Below are positions 1 through 6,602 of a DNA stretch of 9,485 nucleotides, piece after piece. Source of the DNA: an uncultured Bacteroides sp. (lineage in GTDB: Bacteria > Bacteroidota > Bacteroidia > Bacteroidales > Bacteroidaceae). The stretch spans positions 1 to 9,485 of the forward strand of contig URCM01000112.1 of NCBI GenBank assembly GCA_900546355.1. Direction: 5' to 3'. A program made the position numbers and the translations under genes. The notes beneath the pieces were generated by a model. That model saw only the letters and a list, made by a program, of their open reading frames with translations, did not search any database and was not told the origin of the DNA. The first letter of the stretch is position 1. The number at the start of each line of letters is the position of its first letter.

Positions 1-394
1 GTGCTGAATGGTAAGACACCAACGGGATGAAGAACTGCGGCATGACCGAAGATGCTCCGGCAAGCAAGGATGCGCCCCACACCCAATAGATGTTCGGGGC
101 AAGTGCTATGGCAAGCAAGGCACACGCAGAAACGATATAATTGGTCAATATCAGCTTCTTTCGTGAAACCAGATCACCAAGCGGGATGACAAATACAAGT
201 CCGGTCACATAGCCTATCTGTGTCAGTGTCGCTACCATGCTGGCAGAAAAGTCGTTTACCGCGAAGTCTTTTGCCATGCTGCCCAACAAAGGCTGGTTGT
301 AGTAGCAGTTGGCGACGGAGAGTCCGGTAGCGACCGCCATCAGAGCCAGCAGAGGTGCCGGAATGCCTTGGTTCTCCCTTAATTCATACTTCAT
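1..394 (-). CDS. MFS transporter, N-terminal part (cut by window edge)
   Basis: An open frame runs from an ATG at 394 to the left edge without a stop, giving the first 131 residues of a major facilitator superfamily exporter of the inner membrane. Residues 13-30 form TM1, followed by the motif YYNQPLL (31-37) seen in many DHA1-type drug or metabolite efflux proteins. The TM2-TM3 loop carries a motif-A-like sequence, GDLVSRKK (73-80). Hydrophobic segments continue at about 85-100 and 105-125. The gene starts 13 bp after the SMR gene stop and shares its direction, so the two are almost certainly co-transcribed and jointly export some compound. The start is fixed by a strong ribosome binding site directly upstream. 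The substrate cannot be read from the sequence, and roughly two thirds of the protein lies outside the window. Confidence 0.9.
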   Translation of the reverse strand, partial: MKYELRENQGIPAPLLALMAVATGLSVANCYYNQPLLGSMAKDFAVNDFSASMVATLTQIGYVTGLVFVIPLGDLVSRKKLILTNYIVSACALLAIALAPNIYWVWGASLLAGASSVMPQFFIPLVSYHSA

Positions 395-408
395 TTGTCA
401 CCTCCTTT
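395..408 (-). promoter_or_regulatory. Consensus Shine-Dalgarno site of the MFS gene
   Basis: On the minus strand, AAAGGAGGTGA (408 down to 398) matches the anti-Shine-Dalgarno tail of 16S rRNA over 11 nt, and the GGAGG core lies 6 nt before the ATG at 394. It abuts the stop codon of the upstream SMR gene, so it can serve re-initiation after termination. No other gene start in the window has a comparable site. Bacteroidota ribosomes are known to make little use of Shine-Dalgarno pairing, which makes this site stand out. Confidence 0.7.
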
Positions 409-734
409 CAGTATGACACGACTTTCAATCCTATCAAGGAAGCAATGAGCGTGAACAGGAAGAAAAGCCGGATGGGAGTGGCAGGTTCCTTGAAAACGAA
501 TATTCCTATCAAGACCGTGCCGACCGCCCCGATGCCTGTCCAGATGGCGTATGCCGTACCCAAAGGCAACGTCTGCACCGCCTTGGCAAGCAAAGCCATG
601 CTCAGTACGGTGGAAGCAAGGAAACCGCTTCCCCACAGATAAAATTCAACTCCTGATGCCGCTCTCGTTTTCCCCAGACAGAATGTAAGGCTCACCTCAA
701 ACAATCCTGCCAATAATAAGATTATCCAATTCAT
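408..734 (-). CDS. Small multidrug resistance (SMR) family transporter, SugE/Gdx-like
   Basis: A 108-residue protein of four membrane helices (about 2-20, 32-50, 57-82, 88-106), the normal SMR length. SMR proteins work as dimers in the inner membrane and exchange cationic substrates for protons. The essential membrane-embedded glutamate is Glu13 in AGLFEVS (9-15). The segment LGTAYAIWTGIGAVG (58-72) and the following FKEP (81-84) are the typical helix 3 signature of the SugE/Gdx branch rather than of EmrE. Position 16 is Leu, where as I recall guanidinium exporters usually have Trp, so guanidinium as substrate is uncertain; a drug or other cation is equally possible. It is the first gene of an operon with the MFS transporter and is divergent from the Crp-type regulator. 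The ATG at 734 has no Shine-Dalgarno site, normal for this phylum. Confidence 0.9.
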   Translation of the reverse strand: MNWIILLLAGLFEVSLTFCLGKTRAASGVEFYLWGSGFLASTVLSMALLAKAVQTLPLGTAYAIWTGIGAVGTVLIGIFVFKEPATPIRLFFLFTLIASLIGLKVVSY

Positions 735-759
735 ACCTATGATTTATTAAATTCGGGTG

Positions 760-767
760 CAAAAGTA
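760..767 (-). promoter_or_regulatory. Predicted -7 element of the SMR-MFS operon
   Basis: Read on the minus strand, 767 to 760 is TACTTTTG, an exact match to the Bacteroidota -7 consensus TAnnTTTG. It lies 26 bp before the SMR start codon, giving a predicted transcription start near 754. No good -33 TTTG is seen at the usual distance, which fits a promoter that needs an activator; the two palindromes just upstream are candidate activator sites. Confidence 0.5.
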
Positions 768-787
768 AGCAAGTAATCCCTGACGGC

Positions 788-828
788 TTTTTGCATTTGG
801 CAAAAACTGATTTTGCATTTGGCAAAAA
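788..828. promoter_or_regulatory. Tandem palindromic operator, two copies 22 bp apart
   Basis: Two near-identical palindromes lie in the divergent intergenic region. Copy 1 (788-806) is TTTTTGC-ATTTG-GCAAAAA with 7-bp arms. Copy 2 (811-827) is TTTTGC-ATTTG-GCAAAA with 6-bp arms. The asymmetric centre ATTTG has the same orientation in both, and the centres are 22 bp apart, about two helical turns. Dimeric Crp/Fnr regulators bind palindromes of this size, and such a regulator is encoded immediately to the right. The centres fall at about -43 and -65 from the predicted SMR start and about -58 and -80 from the predicted regulator start. Binding by the neighbouring regulator is inference. Confidence 0.65.
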
Positions 829-863
829 ACAACCATTCATTTCCGTTTCCGTGTGCTATTTTA

Positions 864-871
864 TAATTTTG
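864..871 (+). promoter_or_regulatory. Predicted -7 element of the Crp-type regulator gene
   Basis: TAATTTTG at 864-871 matches the Bacteroidota -7 consensus TAnnTTTG and lies 23 bp before the ATG at 895. A -33 TTTG at standard distance is not evident. The tandem palindromes lie 36 bp or more upstream, so the regulator could control its own synthesis. Confidence 0.5.
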
Positions 872-894
872 CACACCGATAAGAACTACGAACT

Positions 895-1464
895 ATGGAT
901 ATAAAGGAAATCATCAACCAGAGATATGCTATGCCGGACGCGTCTTTGGACAAGTTGCGGCAATGCCTGACGGAATTTTCGTATCCCAAAGGATTCCGCG
1001 TGCTGGAAAGCGGTAAGGTGGAGAAGAACATCTTTTTCATCAAGAAAGGCATTGTCCGCGCCTATACCTCGGTGGACGGGAAGGAAATTACCTTTTGGTT
1101 TGGCAAGGAAGGAGCGACCCTTGTTTCCATGAAAGGTTATGTGAACGATGAGCCGGGATATGAAACAATGGAACTGATGGAAGATTCGGTCTTATATGTA
1201 CTGGAAAGAAAAAAACTGAAAGAGTTGTTTGCAGACGATTTGCACATCGCCAATTGGGGGCGGCGTTATGCGGAAATGGAGCTGCTTGCCACCGAGGAAC
1301 GGCTGATTTCCATGTTGTCCGCCATCGCCTCAGAACGGTATAAGGAGCTGTTGGAGAAAGAACCCGATTTGCTACAACGGTTGCCATTGGGAAGCATCGC
1401 CACCTATTTAGGCATCACGCAGGCAAGTCTGAGCCGGATTAGGGCAAAAATCACACTGCCGTAA
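895..1464 (+). CDS. Crp/Fnr family transcriptional regulator
   Basis: A 189-residue protein with a cyclic-nucleotide-binding-like beta barrel (about 15-115) and a short C-terminal helix-turn-helix. The barrel begins with the typical run FSYPKGFRVLESGKVEKNIF (28-47) and continues with FIKKGIVRAYTSVDGKEITF (48-67). The HTH is visible as RLPLGSIATYLGITQASLSR (162-181), a normal Crp-type recognition region. The phosphate-binding-cassette signature of true cAMP receptors (FGExxL...R) is absent, so it probably senses something else or acts without cyclic nucleotide. It is divergent from the SMR-MFS operon and followed 68 bp later by an EamA transporter. This layout suggests a local regulator of export genes, probably acting on the paired palindromes at 788-828. 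The first ATG of the frame sits 23 bp after a good -7 element. Confidence 0.9.
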   Translation: MDIKEIINQRYAMPDASLDKLRQCLTEFSYPKGFRVLESGKVEKNIFFIKKGIVRAYTSVDGKEITFWFGKEGATLVSMKGYVNDEPGYETMELMEDSVLYVLERKKLKELFADDLHIANWGRRYAEMELLATEERLISMLSAIASERYKELLEKEPDLLQRLPLGSIATYLGITQASLSRIRAKITLP

Positions 1465-1532
1465 TCCGGCGGATATCTCATAGATTTTGCTAAAAATTAC
1501 TATAGCTAAAAACTAAAACCTGAAAAAGAGAT

Positions 1533-2453
1533 ATGAACGCAAGAGTTAGAGGATTTTTGTACGGCGTAGCTACGTCGGTGACGTTTGGCCTGATACCGCT
1601 GTTTACTCTGCCGCTGATGCGTGTGGGGCTTGCATCAGACTCTATTTTGTTTTACCGCTTCCTTGTGGCCACGGCTGCGCTGGGGTTGATGATGTTCATG
1701 AAGAAGGAAAGCTTTAAGGTCTGTTGGCGCGACTTGCTGGTGATAGTACCGTTGGCGGCATCCTATTCGGTATCGTCGATGTTCCTGATTTACGGCTACG
1801 AGGTAATGGGCTCAGGCGTTGCCACCACGCTCCATTTTACTTACCCTGTATTCGTCACTCTGCTGATGTTTGTGCTTTTCAGGGAGCGGGCATCATGGGT
1901 TACGTGGACAGCCGTGGTGCTTGCCATCTGCGGCGTTGCCAAACTGTCACTCAACGGCGCAAAGCTGCATCTCCCACCCGTTGCCGTTGGCATGGTGCTG
2001 CTTTCAGCCTTGGGGTATGCGACCTATATAATAGTGGTGAACAAATCGCGCGTCAAGGATATGCACAGCCGCAAGCTGGCGTTTTACGTTTTTGTGTTCA
2101 CCACGCTGATGTTCGCCGTTAAGGATTTCACAGGCAAAGGACTTCAGCCGTTACCTGATGCCGTTTCGGTCGTGAATGTGGTATTGTTGGCTGTCGCCCC
2201 CACCGTAATATCCAACATCACGCTGCTGCTGGCCGTGCGCGACATAGGCGGTACACTGACGTCAATACTCGGCGCGCTTGAGCCAGTCACGGCGGTGTGC
2301 ATCGGCGTATTGATATTCGGCGAAGCATTCACCGTAAGCGAAGCTGTCGGCATAACGCTCATTTTAATAGCTGTAGTGCTCGTAATCCTGAACCGTAGCA
2401 TAACGGAAAACCTTACTGTGTTGTTGAAAAGGATTAGGCCAAGACATCCGTAG
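1533..2453 (+). CDS. EamA/DMT family transporter
   Basis: A 306-residue inner membrane protein of about ten helices formed by two EamA repeats (roughly 6-140 and 150-286), the standard length for drug/metabolite transporters. The second repeat ends with LEPVTAVCIGVLIFGE (about 249-264), the classic EamA signature with the conserved glutamate after the helix. The corresponding part of repeat 1 is THFTYPVFVTLLMF-like followed by RE. A basic tail (RSITENLTVLLKRIRPRHP) lies in the cytoplasm by the positive-inside rule. The family exports amino acids, metabolites or drugs; the substrate cannot be told. It follows the Crp-type regulator by 68 bp in the same direction, likely one transcript. The gap contains two GCTAAAAA repeats (1489-1496 and 1505-1512) and a 7-bp inverted repeat ATATCTC/GAGATAT (1473-1479 and 1528-1534) ending on the start codon, of unknown meaning. 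Confidence 0.9.
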   Translation: MNARVRGFLYGVATSVTFGLIPLFTLPLMRVGLASDSILFYRFLVATAALGLMMFMKKESFKVCWRDLLVIVPLAASYSVSSMFLIYGYEVMGSGVATTLHFTYPVFVTLLMFVLFRERASWVTWTAVVLAICGVAKLSLNGAKLHLPPVAVGMVLLSALGYATYIIVVNKSRVKDMHSRKLAFYVFVFTTLMFAVKDFTGKGLQPLPDAVSVVNVVLLAVAPTVISNITLLLAVRDIGGTLTSILGALEPVTAVCIGVLIFGEAFTVSEAVGITLILIAVVLVILNRSITENLTVLLKRIRPRHP

Positions 2454-2922
2454 TTGCTTTTTAAGGAACTGAATACTTCATCATTTATGAATTCCGCAAT
2501 TTGTCTAAACAAAAAATGGGAAGCATACTGAAGCAAGTTCCTATGGGCAAGTATTATTGAATACTTTGCCATTTATCCTTGCTTCTATAGCGGTTGAAGC
2601 ATAGCATCATTGCAAAAGTATAATTGTGTGGACTTTCATTTTATTTAGTAACAGGTTATTCACACAAAGATTTACTCATGAAGACGCTGGGAGCCGAGTG
2701 TCCTGTATTCCCGATGGCAACCGGAAGGGCAACTGGAACGGTTGCCAACCCATTACCCGAAAATGAGGTAATTCTTCTAACTTTTTTTGATTTCAAAAAG
2801 GTATCTTCCTTATATAGAATTACAGATAAAAGTAAAATGGTTACATCTGTCCGTAATACAGGTATAGCAGGACAACAGACAAACAACGATCTTTGCAGAA
2901 AAAACAAGAGGCTGCAACCGTC
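2454..2922. other. Gene-poor intergenic region with short hairpins
   Basis: About 470 bp between the EamA gene and the AraC-type gene hold no gene I can support. It is AT-rich up to about 2680. There is an imperfect hairpin at 2546-2570 (GGCAAGTATT, loop ATTG, AATACTTTGCC with one bulged base) and a small one at 2581-2600 (GCTTC/GAAGC). No U-rich tail follows either, so neither is a clear terminator. A minus-strand TACTTTTG (2620 to 2613) fits a -7 element but has no gene behind it, possibly a leftover of a lost gene. GATCTTTG at 2888-2895 is a near-match -7 element that could serve the AraC-type gene. Frames on both strands across 2624-2961 stay open for about 100 codons, but show no recognisable domain. 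Confidence 0.5.
2716..2746. repeat. Short tandem repeat ending in a hairpin
   Basis: A 12-nt unit is repeated directly, GGCAACCGGAAG (2716-2727) then GGCAACTGGAAC (2728-2739). It is closed by CGGTTGCC (2739-2746), which is the exact reverse complement of GGCAACCG (2716-2723), giving an 8-bp stem with a 15-nt loop. It lies about 180 bp upstream of the AraC-type start in otherwise non-coding DNA. It could be a binding site or an RNA element; nothing shows which. Confidence 0.5.
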
Positions 2923-3822
2923 ATGGAAGAAACATTGCTGGACATAAAGACCGTATATCAATGCAACTGTTGTTTAGGGTGCAAGACTTTACACCCCCAG
3001 GCCAGCGTCATCCGGCTGAACAATACCCATGTCACACAACACAGCATCCGGTTCGACTTCTATACCGTTTTATTAATAGAGCATGATGCGGCAGACACAA
3101 GCTGTTGCGGAGGTAAGTTTTACGATTTTTCTACCGCTACCATGGTGTTCCTGCCACCACGGCAAACTTTCGGCATCGACCGCCACCGGGTACTTCCCCG
3201 GCAAGGATGGCTGCTCGCTTTCCATCCCGAATTGCTTTGCGGTACCGCGCTCGAAAAGACCATCCACCATTACTCGTTCTTCTCTTACCAGAAAGAAGAA
3301 GCCTTACATTTGTCTTTACGAGAGAAAAACAAGATAGTAAACTGCCTGCAAGAAACCGACGAAGAGCTGCACCATCCCATCGACCGGTACAGCCGCATCC
3401 TCATTTCGCGTTACATCGGGCTGCTACTGGAGTATTGCAACCGTTTCTACGAACGTCAATTCATTACAAGGGAAAATACAAACAAAACCTTGATACAACA
3501 AACGGACAACCTGCTTCAAGCATACATCGATTCGGGGAATCTACGCAACGGCATATTCCCGACTTCGGAGTATTGCGCCAGACACCTGAAATTGTCGGTT
3601 GCCTATTTTAAAGACTTGCTCCGGTTTGAAACCGGAAAGACGCCCGAAGAATATTTCCAGTTCAAACGCCTGGAGCTTGCAAAGAAGATGTTATCCGACC
3701 AAAATGAGACACCTGCCCATGTAGCTTCCTGGCTGGGATTCTCCAACCTGCAACAATTCTGCTTCCTCTTCAAAAAAATAACCGGCTTCGCTCCCAATGA
3801 ATACCGGCTTGCACAAAACTGA
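2923..3822 (+). CDS. AraC family transcriptional regulator
   Basis: A 299-residue protein of the Bacteroidales AraC type: an N-terminal cupin-like sensing part (about 10-110), a helical linker, and a C-terminal double helix-turn-helix (about 200-296). The second HTH is clear in LGFSNLQQFCFLFKKITGFA (271-290) followed by PNEYR, matching the family's GFS...F...F.K..G..P..YR pattern. The segment TLHPQASVI (22-30) is typical of this Bacteroidales subgroup. Unusual is a cysteine cluster, CNCCLGC (14-20) plus CC (61-62), which could allow redox or metal sensing, though this is only inference. I chose the ATG at 2923; an in-frame TTG ten codons earlier (2893) would lengthen the product slightly. The neighbours are an intergenic region and the convergent gcvT, so the target is not apparent. 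Confidence 0.88.
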   Translation: MEETLLDIKTVYQCNCCLGCKTLHPQASVIRLNNTHVTQHSIRFDFYTVLLIEHDAADTSCCGGKFYDFSTATMVFLPPRQTFGIDRHRVLPRQGWLLAFHPELLCGTALEKTIHHYSFFSYQKEEALHLSLREKNKIVNCLQETDEELHHPIDRYSRILISRYIGLLLEYCNRFYERQFITRENTNKTLIQQTDNLLQAYIDSGNLRNGIFPTSEYCARHLKLSVAYFKDLLRFETGKTPEEYFQFKRLELAKKMLSDQNETPAHVASWLGFSNLQQFCFLFKKITGFAPNEYRLAQN

Positions 3823-3864
3823 CTTTTTCAGTGACGAACCAATATCAGCATCATACTTCCGAAA

Positions 3865-3948
3865 ATGAATATATACTGCATCTGCTGATGAAGTATATAT
3901 TCATGGGCAGTCGCAGTATATATCCAACTGCCCATGCAGTATATATCC
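3865..3948. repeat. Four 13-bp motifs at exact 23-bp period forming two dyads
   Basis: The motif GCAGTATATATCC occurs exactly at 3913-3925 and 3936-3948, as GAAGTATATATTC at 3890-3902, and inverted as GAATATATACTGC at 3867-3879. The starts are 3867, 3890, 3913 and 3936, each 23 bp apart, with 10-nt spacers. The first two copies pair over 13 bp (ATGAATATATACT, 3865-3877, with 3892-3904) and continue inward with CATC/GATG around a TGCT loop, a near-perfect 40-nt hairpin. The next two spacers pair as CATGGGCAGT (3902-3911) with ACTGCCCATG (3927-3936). The cluster lies between convergent genes (AraC-type stop at 3822, gcvT stop at 4006), so it may end transcription from both sides or be a protein-binding array or a dispersed repeat. 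No coding function is apparent. Confidence 0.8.
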
Positions 3949-4005
3949 GTTTGGAGAGGCAAATACACATACCGGTTCCTGATTCGCTCTACATCCCCCA
4001 ACGCA

Positions 4006-5091
4006 CTACTTCCGGAAAGGCGGCTTTACCACTTGCGCTTTCAACTTCCTCCCCCGGTTGACCAAATAAATTTCGGTACCCGGTTTCGAGAAAGCAGTCT
4101 GCACGTATCCCAATCCGATTCCTATCTTGCGGGTGGGCGACATGGTTCCGGAAGTGACATGGCCGATTCCATTTCCTTCTGCATCGGCCAGCTCATAGCC
4201 GTGGCGCGGGATGCCCCGGTCTATCATCTCAAAGCCTACCAGCTTGCGGCCGACTCCTTCGGCTTTCTGCTTCTCGAGGGCGGCACGGTTGGTGAAATTC
4301 TTTCCGTCGACAAACTTCGTAATCCAGCCCAACCCGGCTTCGAGCGGCGAAGTGGTGTCATCAATGTCGTTGCCATAGAGGCAGAACCCCATTTCCAACC
4401 GCAATGTATCGCGTGCCCCCAACCCTGCAGGCTTGATGCCAAACTCTGCACCCGCATCAAAGACAGCATCCCAGATGCGGCCGGCATCCTCCGGATAGAA
4501 ATACAATTCAAAACCTCCTGCCCCGGTATAACCGGTATTCGAAATGATAACCTGCGGCACACCGGCAAAATCGCCTACCCTGAAATGATAATAAGGTATA
4601 TCCGACAAATCCACTGAAGTCAGTTTTTGGAGTGTCGCCAATGCCTTCGGACCCTGTACGGCCAATTGTCCCATGCGGTCGGAAGCGTTTTCCAGTTCCG
4701 CGCCTACGGCATTATGGGAAACGCACCAGTCCCAGTCTTTCTCGATATTGGCGGCGTTCACCACCAACATATACTTTTCCGGCGCATAATCGTAGACCAA
4801 CAAGTCATCGACTATGCCTCCCGTCTCGTTCGGGAAACACGTGTACTGCACCTTTCCTGGCGTGAGCACCGCCGCATTGTTTGAAGTAACCTGTTGGATA
4901 AAATCGAGCGCATGGGGACCTTTTACCCAAAACTCACCCATGTGAGAGACATCGAAGACACCTACCCCGTTGCATACGGTCAGATGTTCGTCGATGATGC
5001 CCGAATACTCGATAGGCATATTATAGCCTGCAAATTCCTGCATCTTTGCACCGAGCGCAATGTGTTTCCCGGTAAATGGAGTTGTTTTCAT
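4006..5091 (-). CDS. gcvT: Aminomethyltransferase (glycine cleavage system T protein)
   Basis: A 361-residue protein of normal length for GcvT. In the glycine cleavage system it takes the aminomethyl group carried by lipoyl-H protein, releases ammonia and forms 5,10-methylenetetrahydrofolate in the cytoplasm. Conserved pieces run in order: the N-terminal [14 protein letters not shown] (46-59); [10 protein letters not shown] (91-100), whose Asp96 matches the catalytic Asp of known GcvT enzymes; [13 protein letters not shown] (185-197) with the folate-contacting Glu195; [13 protein letters not shown] (223-235) with Arg227; and the C-terminal barrel [21 protein letters not shown] (310-330). It lies 111 bp downstream of pepT on the same strand; no strong promoter is seen in the gap, so read-through from pepT is likely. 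Genes for the P, H and L proteins are not in the window. The ATG at 5091 gives the family's usual N-terminus. Confidence 0.97.
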   Translation of the reverse strand: MKTTPFTGKHIALGAKMQEFAGYNMPIEYSGIIDEHLTVCNGVGVFDVSHMGEFWVKGPHALDFIQQVTSNNAAVLTPGKVQYTCFPNETGGIVDDLLVYDYAPEKYMLVVNAANIEKDWDWCVSHNAVGAELENASDRMGQLAVQGPKALATLQKLTSVDLSDIPYYHFRVGDFAGVPQVIISNTGYTGAGGFELYFYPEDAGRIWDAVFDAGAEFGIKPAGLGARDTLRLEMGFCLYGNDIDDTTSPLEAGLGWITKFVDGKNFTNRAALEKQKAEGVGRKLVGFEMIDRGIPRHGYELADAEGNGIGHVTSGTMSPTRKIGIGLGYVQTAFSKPGTEIYLVNRGRKLKAQVVKPPFRK

Positions 5092-5122
5092 CAGTTCTAC
5101 ATTTTAAGGTTATGGTATAATC

Positions 5123-5197
5123 AGTGAATAATGGACAGTGAATAAGCGACAACGGCAAATGCCTCCCTCGTCACTTATCAACTGTCCACTATTCACT
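5123..5197. repeat. Long imperfect inverted repeat between pepT and gcvT
   Basis: AGTGAATAATGGACAGT (5123-5139) pairs with 5181-5197 over 17 positions with one mismatch. Pairing resumes inside after a two-base gap (AATAAG with CTTATT, then GAC with GTC), making a stem of almost 28 positions. The loop contains a small palindrome GGCAAATGCC (5154-5163). The left arm also holds a direct repeat CAGTGAATAA at 5122 and 5136. No U-run follows the stem on the minus strand, so it is not a classic terminator; it may modulate gcvT relative to pepT or stabilise mRNA ends. Its AGTGAAT...ATTCACT core is shared with the repeat at 7796-7872. Confidence 0.75.
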
Positions 5198-5202
5198 CAG
5201 AA

Positions 5203-6429
5203 TCAGTATCGTTTCGCGGTGAGTTCGGCAATCTTAACCACCACTTTCATCGCTTTTTCTATCGACTGTATAGGCACGAACTCATAACGTCCGTGGAAAT
5301 TCAAGCCTCCCGCGAAGATATTCGGGCACGGCAATCCTTTGAATGACAATTGCGCTCCGTCTGTCCCGCCACGGATGGCTTTCACCTTTGGCTCTACCCC
5401 CGCTTCCTGCATGGCGGCAAAAGCGATGTCGATGATGTGCATCAAGGGTTCCACTTGCTGGCGCATGTTATAATATTGGTCTTTCACCTCTACCGTCACC
5501 GTACCCGCTCCGTATTTCTCGTTCAGCTTTCCGGCACACAGTTCCATCAATGCCTTCCGTGCCTCAAATCTCGCGCGGTCATGGTCGCGGATAATAAACG
5601 AAAGCGTGGTGTGTTCCACCTCACCTTCCATGCCAACCAAGTGGAAGAAACCTTCGTATCCTTCCGTAGTGGCCGGAGTCTCGTTTTCGGGAAGCATGGC
5701 GATAAAAGCGTTCGCTACCAGCATCGAGTTAACCATCTTGCCTTTCGCGTAGCCGGGATGTACATTCAAGCCCTTCACATGGACTTTGGCCGCAGCGGCA
5801 TTGAAATTTTCAAACTCTAACTCGCCCACTTCACCGCCATCCATCGTGTATGCCCATTTGCATCCGAACTTCTCCACATCAAACTGATGCGCCCCCAGTC
5901 CGATTTCTTCATCGGGATTAAAGCCGATACGGATTTTGCCATGCTTGATTTCAGGATGCGCCTTCAGATAAGCCATCGCCCCTACTATTTCGGCTATTCC
6001 CGCCTTGTCGTCAGCACCAAGCAAGGTGTGTCCGTCGGTCACAATCAAGTCTTCACCTATATGGTCGAGCAATTCGGGGAATTGCTTGGGCGACAAGATA
6101 ATCCCTTCTTCCTCACACAATGGTATATCCTGGCCCCGATAATCAGCCACGATACGTGGATTCACATCCTTGCCCGACATATCCGGACTGGTATCCATGT
6201 GGGCAATGAAACCGATTGTAGGAATTTCGCGGTCGACATTGGCAGGAAGTGTAGCGAAGAGATAACCGTTTTCGTCAAGCGATATATCCTCTAATCCCAA
6301 ATCTTCCAATTCCGACTGTAAATATTGAGCGAACACCATTTGCTTCGAGGTACTGGGCGTCACGCCCGTATTCTCGTCAGACTGAGTGTCGAAAGAAACA
6401 TACTTCAAAAAACGTTCTATTACTGTCAT
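5203..6429 (-). CDS. pepT: Peptidase T (tripeptide aminopeptidase)
   Basis: A 408-residue cytosolic zinc aminopeptidase of the M20 family, the same length as the E. coli enzyme, removing N-terminal residues from tripeptides. The di-zinc site residues are visible: His77 and Asp79 in [12 protein letters not shown] (75-86), Asp140 in LLGADDKAG (136-144), Glu174/Glu175 in NPDEEIG (171-177), Asp197 in [10 protein letters not shown] (194-203), and His379 in [10 protein letters not shown] (377-386). [10 protein letters not shown] (353-362) is the substrate-side motif typical of PepT. The lid or dimerisation domain lies at about 205-315. It is the first gene of a minus-strand pair with gcvT, and is divergent from the outer membrane protein gene, with its own promoter-like sequence at 6459-6490. 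All key residues are present, so it should be active. Confidence 0.97.
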   Translation of the reverse strand: MTVIERFLKYVSFDTQSDENTGVTPSTSKQMVFAQYLQSELEDLGLEDISLDENGYLFATLPANVDREIPTIGFIAHMDTSPDMSGKDVNPRIVADYRGQDIPLCEEEGIILSPKQFPELLDHIGEDLIVTDGHTLLGADDKAGIAEIVGAMAYLKAHPEIKHGKIRIGFNPDEEIGLGAHQFDVEKFGCKWAYTMDGGEVGELEFENFNAAAAKVHVKGLNVHPGYAKGKMVNSMLVANAFIAMLPENETPATTEGYEGFFHLVGMEGEVEHTTLSFIIRDHDRARFEARKALMELCAGKLNEKYGAGTVTVEVKDQYYNMRQQVEPLMHIIDIAFAAMQEAGVEPKVKAIRGGTDGAQLSFKGLPCPNIFAGGLNFHGRYEFVPIQSIEKAMKVVVKIAELTAKRY

Positions 6430-6458
6430 AGTCTTTTTAAGTTAAAATTTTAGTGATG

Positions 6459-6490
6459 TAAAAGTAGGAAATAGCTTGCATACAACCAAA
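6459..6490 (-). promoter_or_regulatory. Predicted pepT promoter
   Basis: On the minus strand TTTG (6490-6487) is followed after 20 bp by TACTTTTA (6466-6459), close to the Bacteroidota consensus TTTG-N19-TAnnTTTG with one mismatch in the last base. The predicted start of transcription lies about 25 bp before the pepT ATG. Confidence 0.5.
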
Positions 6491-6552
6491 CATTACGGCG
6501 TTAAAAAGCTATACCGGACTACAAACTTCATTAAGTTATTCATTTTTTAAGC

Positions 6553-6581
6553 CTTGAAATGCTTAAGTTTTTATACATTTG
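6553..6581 (+). promoter_or_regulatory. Predicted promoter of the outer membrane protein gene
   Basis: TACATTTG at 6574-6581 is an exact TAnnTTTG -7 element. CTTG at 6553-6556, 17 bp upstream, can act as the -33 element. A 6-bp inverted repeat TTAAGC/GCTTAA (6547-6552 and 6561-6566) flanks the -33 element and could be an operator. The ATG is 22 bp beyond the -7 element. Confidence 0.55.
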
Positions 6582-6602
6582 CACCTCTGATAACAAATAG
6601 AC

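Noticed and set aside
2546..2600. Intrinsic terminator for the EamA gene
   Set aside because: The hairpins are weak, bulged and about 90 bp past the stop, without a U-run.
2893..2922. TTG start extending the AraC-type protein by ten residues
   Set aside because: The ATG at 2923 gives a usual N-terminus, and the TTG overlaps the near-match -7 element GATCTTTG.
2624..2961. Overlapping open frames of about 100 codons on both strands
   Set aside because: No recognisable domain, strong overlap with the AraC-type start, an internal tandem repeat, and no promoter at a fitting distance. Treated as non-coding.
3865..3948. CRISPR array reading of the 23-bp periodic motifs
   Set aside because: The repeat unit is only 13 bp, spacers are 10 nt, one copy is inverted, and the spacers are mutually complementary. 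No cas gene is near.
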